64,000 bases of DNA from NCBI GenBank assembly GCA_913775525.1, contig CAJYLH010000014.1, positions 1 to 64,000 of the forward strand. The letters are read 5' to 3'. Positions within the stretch are counted from its first letter, which is position 1. The number at the start of each line of letters is the position of its first letter. This document shows positions 52,887 to 62,392 of this stretch, one piece after another. The notes under the pieces are model-generated. The model saw only the letters and a list, made by a program, of their open reading frames with translations, was not told the origin of the DNA and did not search any database. A program made the translations under genes and the position numbers. The stretch is from an uncultured Chryseobacterium sp. (GTDB lineage Bacteria > Bacteroidota > Bacteroidia > Flavobacteriales > Weeksellaceae).

Positions 52887-52917
52887 CAAATATACTGCAA
52901 TTTTTTCTTTTCAACAA
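52887..52917 (-). promoter_or_regulatory. tracrRNA promoter
   Basis: On the minus strand, TTG (52917-52915) lies 20 nt before TAtaTTTG (52894-52887). Transcription would start near 52881, at the anti-repeat. The other side of this 90-nt gap holds a near -7 element (TAcaTTTA, 52955-52962) that may drive cas9 in the opposite direction. Confidence 0.72.
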
Positions 52918-52983
52918 TGTGGTTTTCCGTAAATTTTATAATCAGGAAATTGTATACATTTAAGAATTATAAAAACTGAAATT

Positions 52984-55900
52984 ATGAAAACTATATTAGG
53001 ATTGGACCTGGGCACAAATTCCATTGGATGGGCCCTGATAAAACAGGATTTCAACAACAAACGCGGTGAAATTCTGGGGATGGGCAGCCGGATTATTCCC
53101 ATGTCACAGGATATTTTGGGTGAATTCGGAAAAGGGAATTCGGTTTCACAAACTGCTGAAAGAACCAATTACAGGAGTGCGAGGAGGTTACGGGAGCGTT
53201 TTTTATTAAGGCGTGAAAGACTGCACAGGGTGTTGAATGTTTTGAACTTCCTTCCGGAACATTATGCATCACAGATTGATTTCACCAAAAGGCTTGGAAA
53301 ATTTAAAGATCAGAGTGAGCCAAAACTGGCATATGCGGAGGGAAGCTTTATTTTTAAAAAATCTTTTCATGAAATGCTGGAAGATTTCAAAGAACATCAG
53401 CCTCAGATCCTAAAAGATGAAAGCGGCCGTGACAGGTTGATTCCTTATGACTGGACTCTTTATTACCTCCGTAAAAAGGCACTTACCCAAAAAATAGATC
53501 AAGGAGAGCTTTCCTGGATCCTTCTCAATTTTAATCAGAAAAGAGGATACTATCAGCTTAGGGGAGAAGAGGAAGAGGAAAATCCGAACAAAAAAGTTGA
53601 GTTTTACTCGCTGAAAATCATAGATGTCCTGGCCGATGAACCTCAGAAGGGAAAATCAGATCTCTGGTACTATCTGGTTTTGGAAAATGGTTGGGTTTAC
53701 AGGCGTTCCAGCAGGATGCCTCTGTTTGACTGGAAGGACAAAACCCGTGATTTCATTGTGACCACTGATCTTAATGATGACGGTAGCATAAAGAAAGATA
53801 AAGACGGAAATGAGAAAAGGAACTTTCGCGCACCCGCTGAGACTGACTGGACTCTGGTAAAGAAAAAAACAGAACATGAGATTGATGCATCACATAAAAC
53901 AGTGGGAGCCTACATTTATGAATCCCTTCTCCGGAATCCGAAACAGAAAATTAAAGGGAAGCTTATCCGGACGATAGAACGAAAATTTTACAAAGCAGAG
54001 CTCCGGATGATCCTGGAAAAACAAAAAGAATTTCACCCGGAATTGCAGGACGATGATGCATATAATGAATGCATACGGGAATTATACAGGAACAATGAGG
54101 CGCATCAATTCCTTTTAAGCAAAAAGGATTTTATTCATCTGTTCCTGGAAGATATTATTTTTTATCAGAGACCGCTGAGGAGCCGGAAATCATCGGTTTC
54201 CAACTGTACTTTGGAGTTCCGGAAATACAGGGGTGAAAATGGTACAGAGCAAACACAGTATCTGAAAGCGATCCCAAAATCTAACCCGTATTATCAGGAG
54301 TTTCGCCTCTGGCAATGGTTATTTAATCTGAATATTTATAAAAGAGAGGATGATACCAATGTTACCCGGGAGTTTTTAAGCACTAAGGAAGATTTTGAAA
54401 ATATCTTTGAATTCCTGAATGGAAGAAAGGAGATTGACCAGAAAGCATTGCTGAAATATTTAAATATAAGTGATAAAATATTCAGATGGAATTATGTGGA
54501 AGATAAAAAATATCCCTGCAATGAAACTTGGGCAATGATTTCATCGAGGCTGGAAAAGGTCGAAGGTATTTCTGCAGATTTTCTTACGAGAGAGAACGAA
54601 CAGAAGATCTGGCATATCATTTATTCTGTAAACGATAAAACAGAATATGAAAAAGCATTAAAAACTTTTGATGCCAGGCACGGTCTGCATGATCAGTCTT
54701 TCTTTGAGGCATTCCGGAAATTCCCTCCATTTAAAAGTGAATACGGCTCTTTTTCAGAGAAAGCTGTTAAAAAACTTTTATCCCTGATGCGGTTAGGAAA
54801 ATATTGGAGTTATGAAGCTGTTGATAAAAATGCAAAAGACCGCATCCGGAAAATCATCACCGGAGAATATGATGAAAACATCAGGGACAAAGTAAGGGAA
54901 AAAGCAGTTCACCTTGCTGAAGAAAATGATTTTCAGGGATTGCCTCTATGGCTTGCGCAATATGTAATCTATGGAAGGCATTCAGAGGCAGCATTAGCAG
55001 GAAAATGGAATTCAGCAGATGATCTGGAAAAATTCTTAGAGGATTTCAGGCAGCATTCTCTTAGGAATCCTATTGTGGAGCAGGTGGTTACAGAAACGCT
55101 TCGGGTGGTAAAAGACATCTGGATGAAATACGGGAACGGAACGAAAGATTTTTTCAGTGAAATCCATATTGAGCTGGGCAGGGAAATGAAATTACCAGCA
55201 GCTGAAAGAAAACAGCTGACCGGCCAGATTTCCGAAAATGAAAATACCAATATTCGCATAAAGGCATTACTGGCCGAAATGATGAATGATGCTTCCGTGG
55301 AGAATGTGCGACCTTATTCCCCTATGCAGCAAGAAATTCTGAAAATTTATGAGGATGGGATTCTGAAATCGGATATTGATATTGATGATGATATTCTGAA
55401 GATCAGCAAAACAGCACAGCCCTCCCCGTCAGATTTAAAAAGGTATAAACTTTGGCTGGAGCAGAAATACAGGTCACCGTATACAGGACAGATTATCCCT
55501 TTAAACAGATTATTTACGCTGGAGTATGAAATTGAGCATATCATTCCGCAGAGCCGGTATTTTGATGATAGTTTCAGCAACAAGATCATCTGCGAATCGG
55601 CGGTTAATAAACTGAAAGATAATTATATTGGACTCGCCTTCATCAAAAAATTTGGCGGGACCATCGTAGAATGCGGTTCCGGGAAAACCGTAAAAATTTT
55701 TAGTGCAGATGAATATGAAGACTTTGTAAAAAAACATTATGCCAATAACCGGGGCAAGCGAAATAAGCTCCTGCTGGAAGATGTCCCTGAAAAGATGATT
55801 GAACGGCAGATGAATGACACGCGTTATATCAGCAAATATATTTCAGGTGTCCTGTCCCATATCGTAAGAGTAGAGGATGGGACGGATGAAGGCGTAAATT

Positions 55901-57279
55901 CCAAAAATATTATTCCGGGGAATGGAAAAATTACCACTCAGTTGAAGCAGGATTGGGGGCTGAATGATGTGTGGAATGATTTGATCCTGCCACGTTTTGA
56001 GCGGATGAATCAATTGACCCAGTCTACGGATTTTACGGCATGGAATACTAACCACCAGAAATTTTTACCAACTGTTCCTATTAATTCTTCAAAAGGATTT
56101 TCAAAAAAGAGGATAGATCACCGGCATCATGCGATGGATGCTTTGGTAATTGCCTGTGCGACCAGGGATCATGTGAACTTACTCAATAATCAGTCAGCAA
56201 AATCAGAAACCGGGCGGTATGACCTGAAGAGAAAGCTGATGGAATTTGAAAAAACGGCATATACCCATCCTCAGACAGGAGAAAGGGTAGAACGGCTGGT
56301 TCCTAAACGCTTTCTTAAGCCTTGGGATACTTTTACGGCTGATGCCAAAAGCAGGCTGGAAACAATTATTGTAAGCTTTAAGCAAAATCTTCGGGTCATA
56401 AACAAGGCCACCAACCATTATGAAAAATACGTAGAAAAAGATGGTTTGAGGATGAAAGAGAAAACAGAGCAGACCGGGACCAACTGGGCCATCAGAAAAT
56501 CCCTGCATAAAGATACAGTCTCGGGAAAAGTGGATCTGCCTTGGGTAAAAGTTCCGAAGGGGAAAATCATCACTGCAACAAGGAGGGCCCTGGACACTTC
56601 ATTTGACATAAAGACAATCAATTCTATTACCGATACCGGCATCCAGAAAATCCTGAAGAACTACCTGGAATTTAAGGGTAGCCCGGAAACGGCTTTTTCG
56701 CCGGAAGGTATTGAGGACCTCAACAGGAATATCGAACAGTTCAATGACGGTAAACATCACCAGCCTATCAGTAAAGTCAGGATTTTTGAATTGGGGAGCA
56801 AGTTTCAGTTAGGCAATTCAGGGAATAAGAAAGACAAATATGTAGAGGCTGCAAAAGGTTCCAATCTGTTCTTCGCGGTATATACCGGCGGATTGAAAAG
56901 AAGCTACGAGACCATACCGCTGAACGTTGTGATAGAAAGACAGAAGCAGGGACTATCCCCTGTAGCCCTTACTGGTAAAGATGATTTCTATCTGTGTCCT
57001 CATGATCTGGTTTATATTCCTTCAGCAGACGAACTGGAAAACAATTATCCTGTTGATTTCTCTGATGTTTCAAAGGAAAATACAGAGCATATTTATAAAG
57101 TGGTAAGTTTCTCAGGAAACCAGATCTTTTTTGTCAGGCATGATGTTTCCACCTCTATTGTCAATAAAGCAGAGTTCTCTGCATTGAATAAAATGGAGCG
57201 GGATATGAACGGAACCATGATTAAGGAAGTCTGTATCAAGCTTAAGGTTGACCGCTTAGGCAATATCTTAAAAGGGTAG
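52984..57279 (+). CDS. cas9: type II-C CRISPR effector nuclease Cas9
   Basis: A 1431-residue RNA-guided DNA endonuclease. RuvC-I has D8 (GLDLGTNSIGWAL), the arginine-rich bridge helix follows (RSARRLRERFLLRRERLHR), RuvC-II has E730 (IHIELGREMK), the HNH domain has H852 (EIEHIIPQSRYFDDSFSNK), and RuvC-III has H1049 and D1052 (HHAMDALVIA). All catalytic positions appear intact. The length is at the large end for II-C, typical for Flavobacteriia. cas1 starts 4 nt after its stop and no csn2 or cas4 is present, which defines subtype II-C. The tracrRNA runs divergently upstream. Confidence 0.98.
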   Translation: MKTILGLDLGTNSIGWALIKQDFNNKRGEILGMGSRIIPMSQDILGEFGKGNSVSQTAERTNYRSARRLRERFLLRRERLHRVLNVLNFLPEHYASQIDFTKRLGKFKDQSEPKLAYAEGSFIFKKSFHEMLEDFKEHQPQILKDESGRDRLIPYDWTLYYLRKKALTQKIDQGELSWILLNFNQKRGYYQLRGEEEEENPNKKVEFYSLKIIDVLADEPQKGKSDLWYYLVLENGWVYRRSSRMPLFDWKDKTRDFIVTTDLNDDGSIKKDKDGNEKRNFRAPAETDWTLVKKKTEHEIDASHKTVGAYIYESLLRNPKQKIKGKLIRTIERKFYKAELRMILEKQKEFHPELQDDDAYNECIRELYRNNEAHQFLLSKKDFIHLFLEDIIFYQRPLRSRKSSVSNCTLEFRKYRGENGTEQTQYLKAIPKSNPYYQEFRLWQWLFNLNIYKREDDTNVTREFLSTKEDFENIFEFLNGRKEIDQKALLKYLNISDKIFRWNYVEDKKYPCNETWAMISSRLEKVEGISADFLTRENEQKIWHIIYSVNDKTEYEKALKTFDARHGLHDQSFFEAFRKFPPFKSEYGSFSEKAVKKLLSLMRLGKYWSYEAVDKNAKDRIRKIITGEYDENIRDKVREKAVHLAEENDFQGLPLWLAQYVIYGRHSEAALAGKWNSADDLEKFLEDFRQHSLRNPIVEQVVTETLRVVKDIWMKYGNGTKDFFSEIHIELGREMKLPAAERKQLTGQISENENTNIRIKALLAEMMNDASVENVRPYSPMQQEILKIYEDGILKSDIDIDDDILKISKTAQPSPSDLKRYKLWLEQKYRSPYTGQIIPLNRLFTLEYEIEHIIPQSRYFDDSFSNKIICESAVNKLKDNYIGLAFIKKFGGTIVECGSGKTVKIFSADEYEDFVKKHYANNRGKRNKLLLEDVPEKMIERQMNDTRYISKYISGVLSHIVRVEDGTDEGVNSKNIIPGNGKITTQLKQDWGLNDVWNDLILPRFERMNQLTQSTDFTAWNTNHQKFLPTVPINSSKGFSKKRIDHRHHAMDALVIACATRDHVNLLNNQSAKSETGRYDLKRKLMEFEKTAYTHPQTGERVERLVPKRFLKPWDTFTADAKSRLETIIVSFKQNLRVINKATNHYEKYVEKDGLRMKEKTEQTGTNWAIRKSLHKDTVSGKVDLPWVKVPKGKIITATRRALDTSFDIKTINSITDTGIQKILKNYLEFKGSPETAFSPEGIEDLNRNIEQFNDGKHHQPISKVRIFELGSKFQLGNSGNKKDKYVEAAKGSNLFFAVYTGGLKRSYETIPLNVVIERQKQGLSPVALTGKDDFYLCPHDLVYIPSADELENNYPVDFSDVSKENTEHIYKVVSFSGNQIFFVRHDVSTSIVNKAEFSALNKMERDMNGTMIKEVCIKLKVDRLGNILKG

Positions 57280-57282
57280 GTT

Positions 57283-58511
<1,229 letters not shown>

Positions 58512-58530
58512 TTTTCTTTTCCTGAAAACA

Positions 58531-58566
58531 AATTTAACCCACTGTTTTTCAGTGGGTTAAATTTTT
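58531..58566 (+). terminator. terminator between cas2 and the CRISPR array
   Basis: A perfect 14-bp stem (AATTTAACCCACTG and its complement) with a T5 loop and a T-rich tail. It starts 20 nt after cas2 and ends 2 nt before the first repeat. Flanking A/T tracts make it plausible in both directions, so it could end cas-operon mRNA and, from the other side, the pre-crRNA. Confidence 0.88.
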
Positions 58567-58568
58567 AG

Positions 58569-59539
58569 GTTGTGACTGATCACTAAGATAATAATTTTTG
58601 AAAGCAATTCACAACGGAACCTCCTCCTACCATGTTCATGAATTTGTTGTGACTGATCACTAAGATAATAATTTTTGAAAGCAATTCACAACTTATGATG
58701 CTTTGTTTTCCTTTGTTGCTCAGTTGTGACTGATCACTAAGATAATAATTTTTGAAAGCAATTCACAACTGATAGCGGAACCAATTCCGGAAGCTTCATG
58801 TTGTGACTGATCACTAAGATAATAATTTTTGAAAGCAATTCACAACTGCTAAATCATTAGCATTATAAGAACCATTGTTGTGACTGATCACTAAGATAAT
58901 AATTTTTGAAAGCAATTCACAACAAAAATGATCATGGGATTTACCCAGAAAATGTTGTGACTGATCACTAAGATAATAATTTTTGAAAGCAATTCACAAC
59001 TCTTCACTCGACCACTTCAGCATCGATTGTGTTGTGACTGATCACTAAGATAATAATTTTTGAAAGCAATTCACAACTGGTTCGCAACCTGAGAAAAAAG
59101 AATTACCGTTGTGACTGATCACTAAGATAATATTTTTTGAAAGCAATTCACAACATATCACAAGAAGCTATAAAAAAGGGTAGAGTTGTGACTGATCACT
59201 AAGATAATAATTTTTGAAAGCAATTCACAACGCATCAACGAAAAGCAATAGAACGTTAATAGTTGTGACTGATCACTAAGATAATAATTTTTGAAAGCAA
59301 TTCACAACTCGACAAAGACGGGAGTTATGTCGCTCGGAGTTGTGACTGATCACTAAGATAATAATTTTTGAAAGCAATTCACAACGAGAAAATGCTTGAG
59401 AAGAATAGGCGCCTAGTTGTGACTGATCACTAAGATAACAATTTTTGAAAGCAATTCACAACAAACCAAAGTTAGAGCAATGTTAATCAAAAGTTGTGAC
59501 TGATCACTAAGATAACAATTTTTGAAAGCAATTCACAAC
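58569..59539 (-). CRISPR. type II-C CRISPR array: 13 full repeats of 47 nt, 30-nt spacers
   Basis: Repeats start every 77 nt from 58569 to 59493 (58569, 58646, 58723, 58800, 58877, 58954, 59031, 59108, 59185, 59262, 59339, 59416, 59493), giving 12 spacers of 30 nt between full repeats and one more before a degenerate repeat. Read on the minus strand the repeat begins GTTGTGAATTGCTTTC and ends TCAGTCACAAC. Repeat 8 has one substitution and repeats 12 and 13 share another (ATAACAATT for ATAATAATT on the plus strand). Transcription on the minus strand is inferred from pairing with the tracrRNA. No spacer was matched to other parts of the window. Confidence 0.98.
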
Positions 59540-59568
59540 CCTGTATGGTTTGATTCCAAACTTCTAAT

Positions 59569-59615
59569 TATTTGACTGATCACTAATATATTACATTCAA
59601 AGTTGTGGAGTTTCT
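59569..59615 (-). repeat. degenerate terminal CRISPR repeat
   Basis: TGACTGATCACTAA (59573-59586) is identical to repeat positions 5-18, then similarity fades over the rest of the 47-nt span. The preceding spacer is 29-30 nt. In minus-strand reading this is the upstream (first) repeat. It is 8 nt beyond the 3' end of the XRE gene. Confidence 0.85.
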
Positions 59616-59622
59616 AATTATA

Positions 59623-59970
59623 TTATTCAATCCCCTCAATCTTCACCACCTCACTCTCCATCACTCTCGTCCCACTCTCATTATACACCTGTTTCACCGT
59701 GACTTTAATGCGGTCATGCTCCGGAGTAGGGAAGTCCATCAGTTCAGAAATATTTTTATAGCCAAAAGCTTTAGCTAGCAGTCCAATATGGCGAGTGGAG
59801 TATTTTTGAGGTTGTGTATAGGATTCTACATTACCAACAAAATTCTTACTGACTCCCATTCTACTGCTAAGTTCTTCTTGTGACCATTTATGAGACTTTC
59901 TTAACGACTTTATATGTTCTATAAGGTTAAAGTCAAATTGATATGTATCAAATGAAAATATTTTTTTCAT
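59623..59970 (-). CDS. XRE-family transcriptional regulator next to the CRISPR array
   Basis: A 115-residue protein with an XRE-type helix-turn-helix (about 20-75: LRKSHKWSQEELSSRMGVSKNFVGNVES, HIGLLAKAFGY) and a C-terminal tail that looks beta-structured (IKVTVKQVYNESGTRVMES). It is co-directional with pre-crRNA transcription and ends only about 8 nt from the degenerate first repeat, so read-through would enter the array. Whether it regulates the CRISPR locus, the divergent transcript at 60020 or something else is unknown. Confidence 0.85.
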   Translation of the reverse strand: MKKIFSFDTYQFDFNLIEHIKSLRKSHKWSQEELSSRMGVSKNFVGNVESYTQPQKYSTRHIGLLAKAFGYKNISELMDFPTPEHDRIKVTVKQVYNESGTRVMESEVVKIEGIE

Positions 59971-59988
59971 ATTTTTTTTAGTCCATTA

Positions 59989-60020
59989 TTGTGGAGTTAA
60001 AATTTATTTTTATATATTTG
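59989..60020 (+). promoter_or_regulatory. strong promoter of an unassigned transcript
   Basis: TTG (59989-59991), 21 nt, TAtaTTTG (60013-60020): both elements match the Bacteroidetes consensus. Transcription would start near 60026, away from the XRE gene. TTGTGGAGTT, which includes the TTG, also occurs at 59603-59612 on the other side of the XRE gene. Confidence 0.65.
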
Positions 60021-60025
60021 TTACA

Positions 60026-60245
60026 GCGAAATAATAAAGGCCTGATGAAGGCATAATTGTAACGATGTATCTCGAGCCGAAATGACCAAATTTATTATCG
60101 AGAGAATCGTGAAATCGCTCCATGTCGAAAAGTTCCTTACTTTTGCATACGGCATGCGGGCGGTTCTCACGTACACTTTAGATAGTAGCTTTAGGTCTAT
60201 GACTTAAAGTCGGGTTTGGTCACCCACGGCTCTAAAGTGTGAGGC
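60026..60245 (+). ncRNA. candidate structured RNA or structured 5' leader
   Basis: Downstream of the promoter three successive stems can be drawn: CGAT..TCTCGA with TCGAGA..ATCG (60063-60109); GTGA/CGC/CATG with CATG/GCG/TCAC (60110-60170), enclosing AAAAGT/ACTTTT; and a perfect 10-bp stem ACACTTTAGA (60173-60182) with TCTAAAGTGT (60231-60240). It matches no RNA class I recognise (not tmRNA, RNase P, SRP or 6S by motif). The small ORF at 60082-60207 overlaps it, so it may instead be a coding leader. Confidence 0.35.
60082..60207 (+). CDS. small ORF (41 aa) downstream of a strong promoter
   Basis: ATG 60082 to TAA 60205-60207 encodes a basic peptide opening MTKFIIERIVKSLHVEK and continuing LTFAYGMRAVLTYTLDS. 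It begins about 56 nt after the predicted transcription start. After the stop the same frame continues open to 60300 (EAAPCYFCIFLLILQSIVP), so it may be a truncated longer gene. It coincides with the structured-RNA candidate; sequence alone cannot say which is real. Confidence 0.35.
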   Translation: MTKFIIERIVKSLHVEKFLTFAYGMRAVLTYTLDSSFRSMT

Positions 60246-60315
60246 CGCTCCATGCTATTTTTGCATTTTCCTGCTCATACTTCAAAGCATCGTTCCATAA
60301 TAAAAACATATTCAG

Positions 60316-60567
60316 ATGAGAACGACATTTTCAACCCTGCCGCTGATCGGCCCGCCCGAATAACCGGAGCCTTACAGCATAACAGACTACAGCTCCGTAC
60401 CCCAACTGCCTGCCATGCAGGAAGCCGGGATCATCCCACTTAAAACCACCGCCACCCGAAATTACTTTCCGCTGAAAGGAAAGCCAAGCTACGCTTCAAC
60501 TCAACCCTTAAAAGTACTGGCTTTCTTTCAATTTTCCAAATTATTTTTCAGCACAAAAGGAATGTAA
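60316..60567 (+). pseudogene. broken small gene leading into repeat copy 2
   Basis: An 84-codon frame starts MRTTFSTLPLIGPPE, meets TAA at codon 16, and continues in frame as ITDYSSVPQLPAMQEAGIIPL, then KPSYASTQPLKVLAFFQFS, to FFSTKGM and a stop at 60567. The last 42 codons are shared in frame with repeat copy 1 (to about 25620). No function recognised. Confidence 0.4.
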
Positions 60568-61422
60568 TAGGGGATGGTCTGCGTAAGGCAGGAGGTCAGG
60601 GAGCTGTTCAGCATTCAGTGATTTGGTGTTTTTTTAGAATGTGCCGGCTGGTGCAGCCGTGTATATTCCCTGCTTTCCGGTGCCCGGCGGATTCCCTGCT
60701 TTGATCCTCAGGTTACCCTTGTTCTTCCAATGGGCATCAGGAAAGCTTTTACATGCTGCTTTAAAAATCAGTCTACATCACTTTTAAAAATAAAAAGGCC
60801 CTCCCTGTAGTTACAGGCATGAGGCATACAATGATCATTGTCATCCGTTAAACCCAACTCAATCTACTTCATTATGAAAAAGGACGCAATAGGTACTCAT
60901 CAAAGTTTCAGGAAAGTCGGTCAGAAACATTCCGGGCTGAAGCTTGTGAAGAAATTTTTCCGGGACCATGACCTGGTAGCAGCGAAAAATATCCTGTCTC
61001 AAATTACTTCCAGCGCCATGGATCGCAACACCCGGATCCGCCCGAAACCTTCCGTAGTGCTGGACTTTTACCTGTCAGTCAAATCATTGATCCGCGGATG
61101 TTACCTGCTGCAGTTCAGGCATAAGAAATGGCTGCTCAGCGAACCGGAGGAGGTGGCTTCCTGTCTGGTGCTGGGCTCGCTTTCACCGGGAGAATATAAA
61201 GATCCTTTCCTGGTATTCAAAAGCGCTTTCCGCGAGTATGATATCACAGATTTCGACCGTTTCATTGCCGAAGTCGCGTACTTTTCGCTCGGCGTGTATG
61301 ACGGGCAGCCGGGCGGAAATGTGGTGGCGCCGTTTATTTACCTGAACAAAATGCTGGATGCGGCGTGGTTGGTGGTGGAGCGGGTTGAGGGGGTTGAGAG
61401 TTTGAGAGTTTTAGAGTTGTAG
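60450..61422 (+). repeat. long dispersed repeat, copy 2
   Basis: Matches 25498-26600 from CGCCACCCGAAATT onward, with the same three components: end of a plus-strand frame, a conserved minus-strand frame (60634-60777, ending NPPGTGKQGIYTAAPAG), and the gene at 60874, intact here. The stretch between the second and third parts is about 130 nt shorter than in copy 1. Confidence 0.85.
60874..61422 (+). CDS. repeat-borne hypothetical protein (182 aa), intact copy
   Basis: A basic soluble protein starting MKKDAIGTHQSFRKVGQKHSG, with the segment FRDHDLVAAKNILSQITSS, then KSLIRGCYLLQFRHKKWLLSE, then FDRFIAEVAYFSLGVYDGQPGGN. No family is recognised and no catalytic motif stands out. The ATG at 60874 is chosen because copy 1 starts at the same codon and the upstream TTG at 60838 is not shared in context. 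The C terminus (VEGVESLRVLEL) runs into low-complexity GAGAGTTT repeats and may not be original. The other copy (26061) carries a nonsense codon. Confidence 0.6.
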   Translation: MKKDAIGTHQSFRKVGQKHSGLKLVKKFFRDHDLVAAKNILSQITSSAMDRNTRIRPKPSVVLDFYLSVKSLIRGCYLLQFRHKKWLLSEPEEVASCLVLGSLSPGEYKDPFLVFKSAFREYDITDFDRFIAEVAYFSLGVYDGQPGGNVVAPFIYLNKMLDAAWLVVERVEGVESLRVLEL

Positions 61423-61777
61423 AGTAGTTGTAGAGTAAGAGATTAATAGAGTCGGAGAGTTTCAGGAGTTGAGTGAGGATTAACCACAAAAGTTGCAAAA
61501 GTTTTTTTGACACATAAGAAATCTCAAGATGATAGCTTTGAAAACAGAAGAACACTTAAGTTTTAAAAACCTGCGTTATTTGATGATCTGCAGGAGAATA
61601 AAAATCACAACAGTCACAACAGTTCTTTTTGACACATAAGAAGCATGAAGAAAACAGCTTTGAAAATAGAAGAACACATAAGTTTTAAAAACCTGCGGTT
61701 TTTAAATGTGTGAAAAAATCTGCGTAATCTGCTGATCTGCGAGCGTATATTCCTAAAGTAAGATGCTGCGTTCTTTT

Positions 61778-61942
61778 TTAACGCAAAGGTTTTATTTTTC
61801 ACGTATAATTTGAGATAGCAAAGATAGGATCAGCAAGCTGATCTGATAAAGCGTATGCATAAAACGCATGCTTCATCAGTGGCTTTGCCGCTTTACTTTG
61901 CTCCCTTAAAATAAGCAGAATGCTCATTATACTTTGCGTTAA
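61778..61942. mobile_element. 165-bp element with 11-bp terminal inverted repeats, copy 1 (MITE-like)
   Basis: TTAACGCAAAG (61778-61788) and CTTTGCGTTAA (61932-61942) are perfect inverted repeats bounding a non-coding segment with internal hairpins (GATCAG-CAAG-CTGATC, and CTGATAAAGCG with CGCATGCTTCATCAG). Size, termini and lack of coding match a miniature inverted-repeat element. A second copy is at 62226-62392. Mobility is inferred. Confidence 0.5.
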
Positions 61943-62225
61943 TTTATACATTTTTAATGTTTACATTCAGCTGAATTATAATCTCTCACACATTTGGGTG
62001 ATTGCGAAGATCCGGATAAAAAATCTGCTGAATCTGCTGATGTGCTAGAGATTTTAAACCACAAAAGTCGCAAAAGTTTTTTTGACACATAAGAAATTTT
62101 AAGATGATAGCTTTGAAAACAGAAGAACACTTAAGTTTTAAAAACCTGCGGTTTTTAAATGTGTGAAATCTGCGTAATTTACTGATGTGCGAGCGTGTAT
62201 TCGTAAAGAGGATGCATTTAGTTTT

Positions 62226-62392
62226 TTAACGCAAAGGTTTTATTTTTTCACGTAGAATTGAAGATAGCAAAGATAGGATCAGCAAGCTGATCTGATAAAG
62301 CGTATGCATAAAACGCACGCTTCATCAGCGGCTTTGCCGCTTTACTTTGCTCCCTTAAAAATAAGCAGAATGCTCATTATACTTTGCGTTAA
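62226..62392. mobile_element. 167-bp element with 11-bp terminal inverted repeats, copy 2
   Basis: TTAACGCAAAG (62226-62236) and CTTTGCGTTAA (62382-62392) enclose the same internal sequence as 61778-61942 with few changes. The copy lies in the second half of the 450-nt tandem duplication, so it may have been copied with it rather than by transposition. Confidence 0.5.

Noticed and set aside
58569-59539. Array transcribed on the plus strand with its leader at the cas2 side
   Set aside because: The tracrRNA anti-repeat pairs only with the minus-strand repeat, and the promoter-like motif in each repeat also points that way. The degenerate repeat at the promoter end agrees with the reversed polarity reported for II-C arrays.
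59603-59998. 10-bp direct repeats (TTGTGGAGTT) flanking the XRE gene as an insertion scar
   Set aside because: The right copy is explained by the promoter TTG element and the left by the end of the degenerate CRISPR repeat; coincidence is more likely than a target duplication.
60026-60245. Second tracrRNA or other known RNA
   Set aside because: No segment complementary to the CRISPR repeat and no tmRNA, SRP, RNase P or 6S hallmark was found; left as an unassigned candidate.
60252-60443. 63-codon frame opening MLFLHFPAHTSKHRSI
   Set aside because: A competing frame (60316-60567) is shared with the other repeat copy and this one is not; I kept the shared one as a pseudogene.
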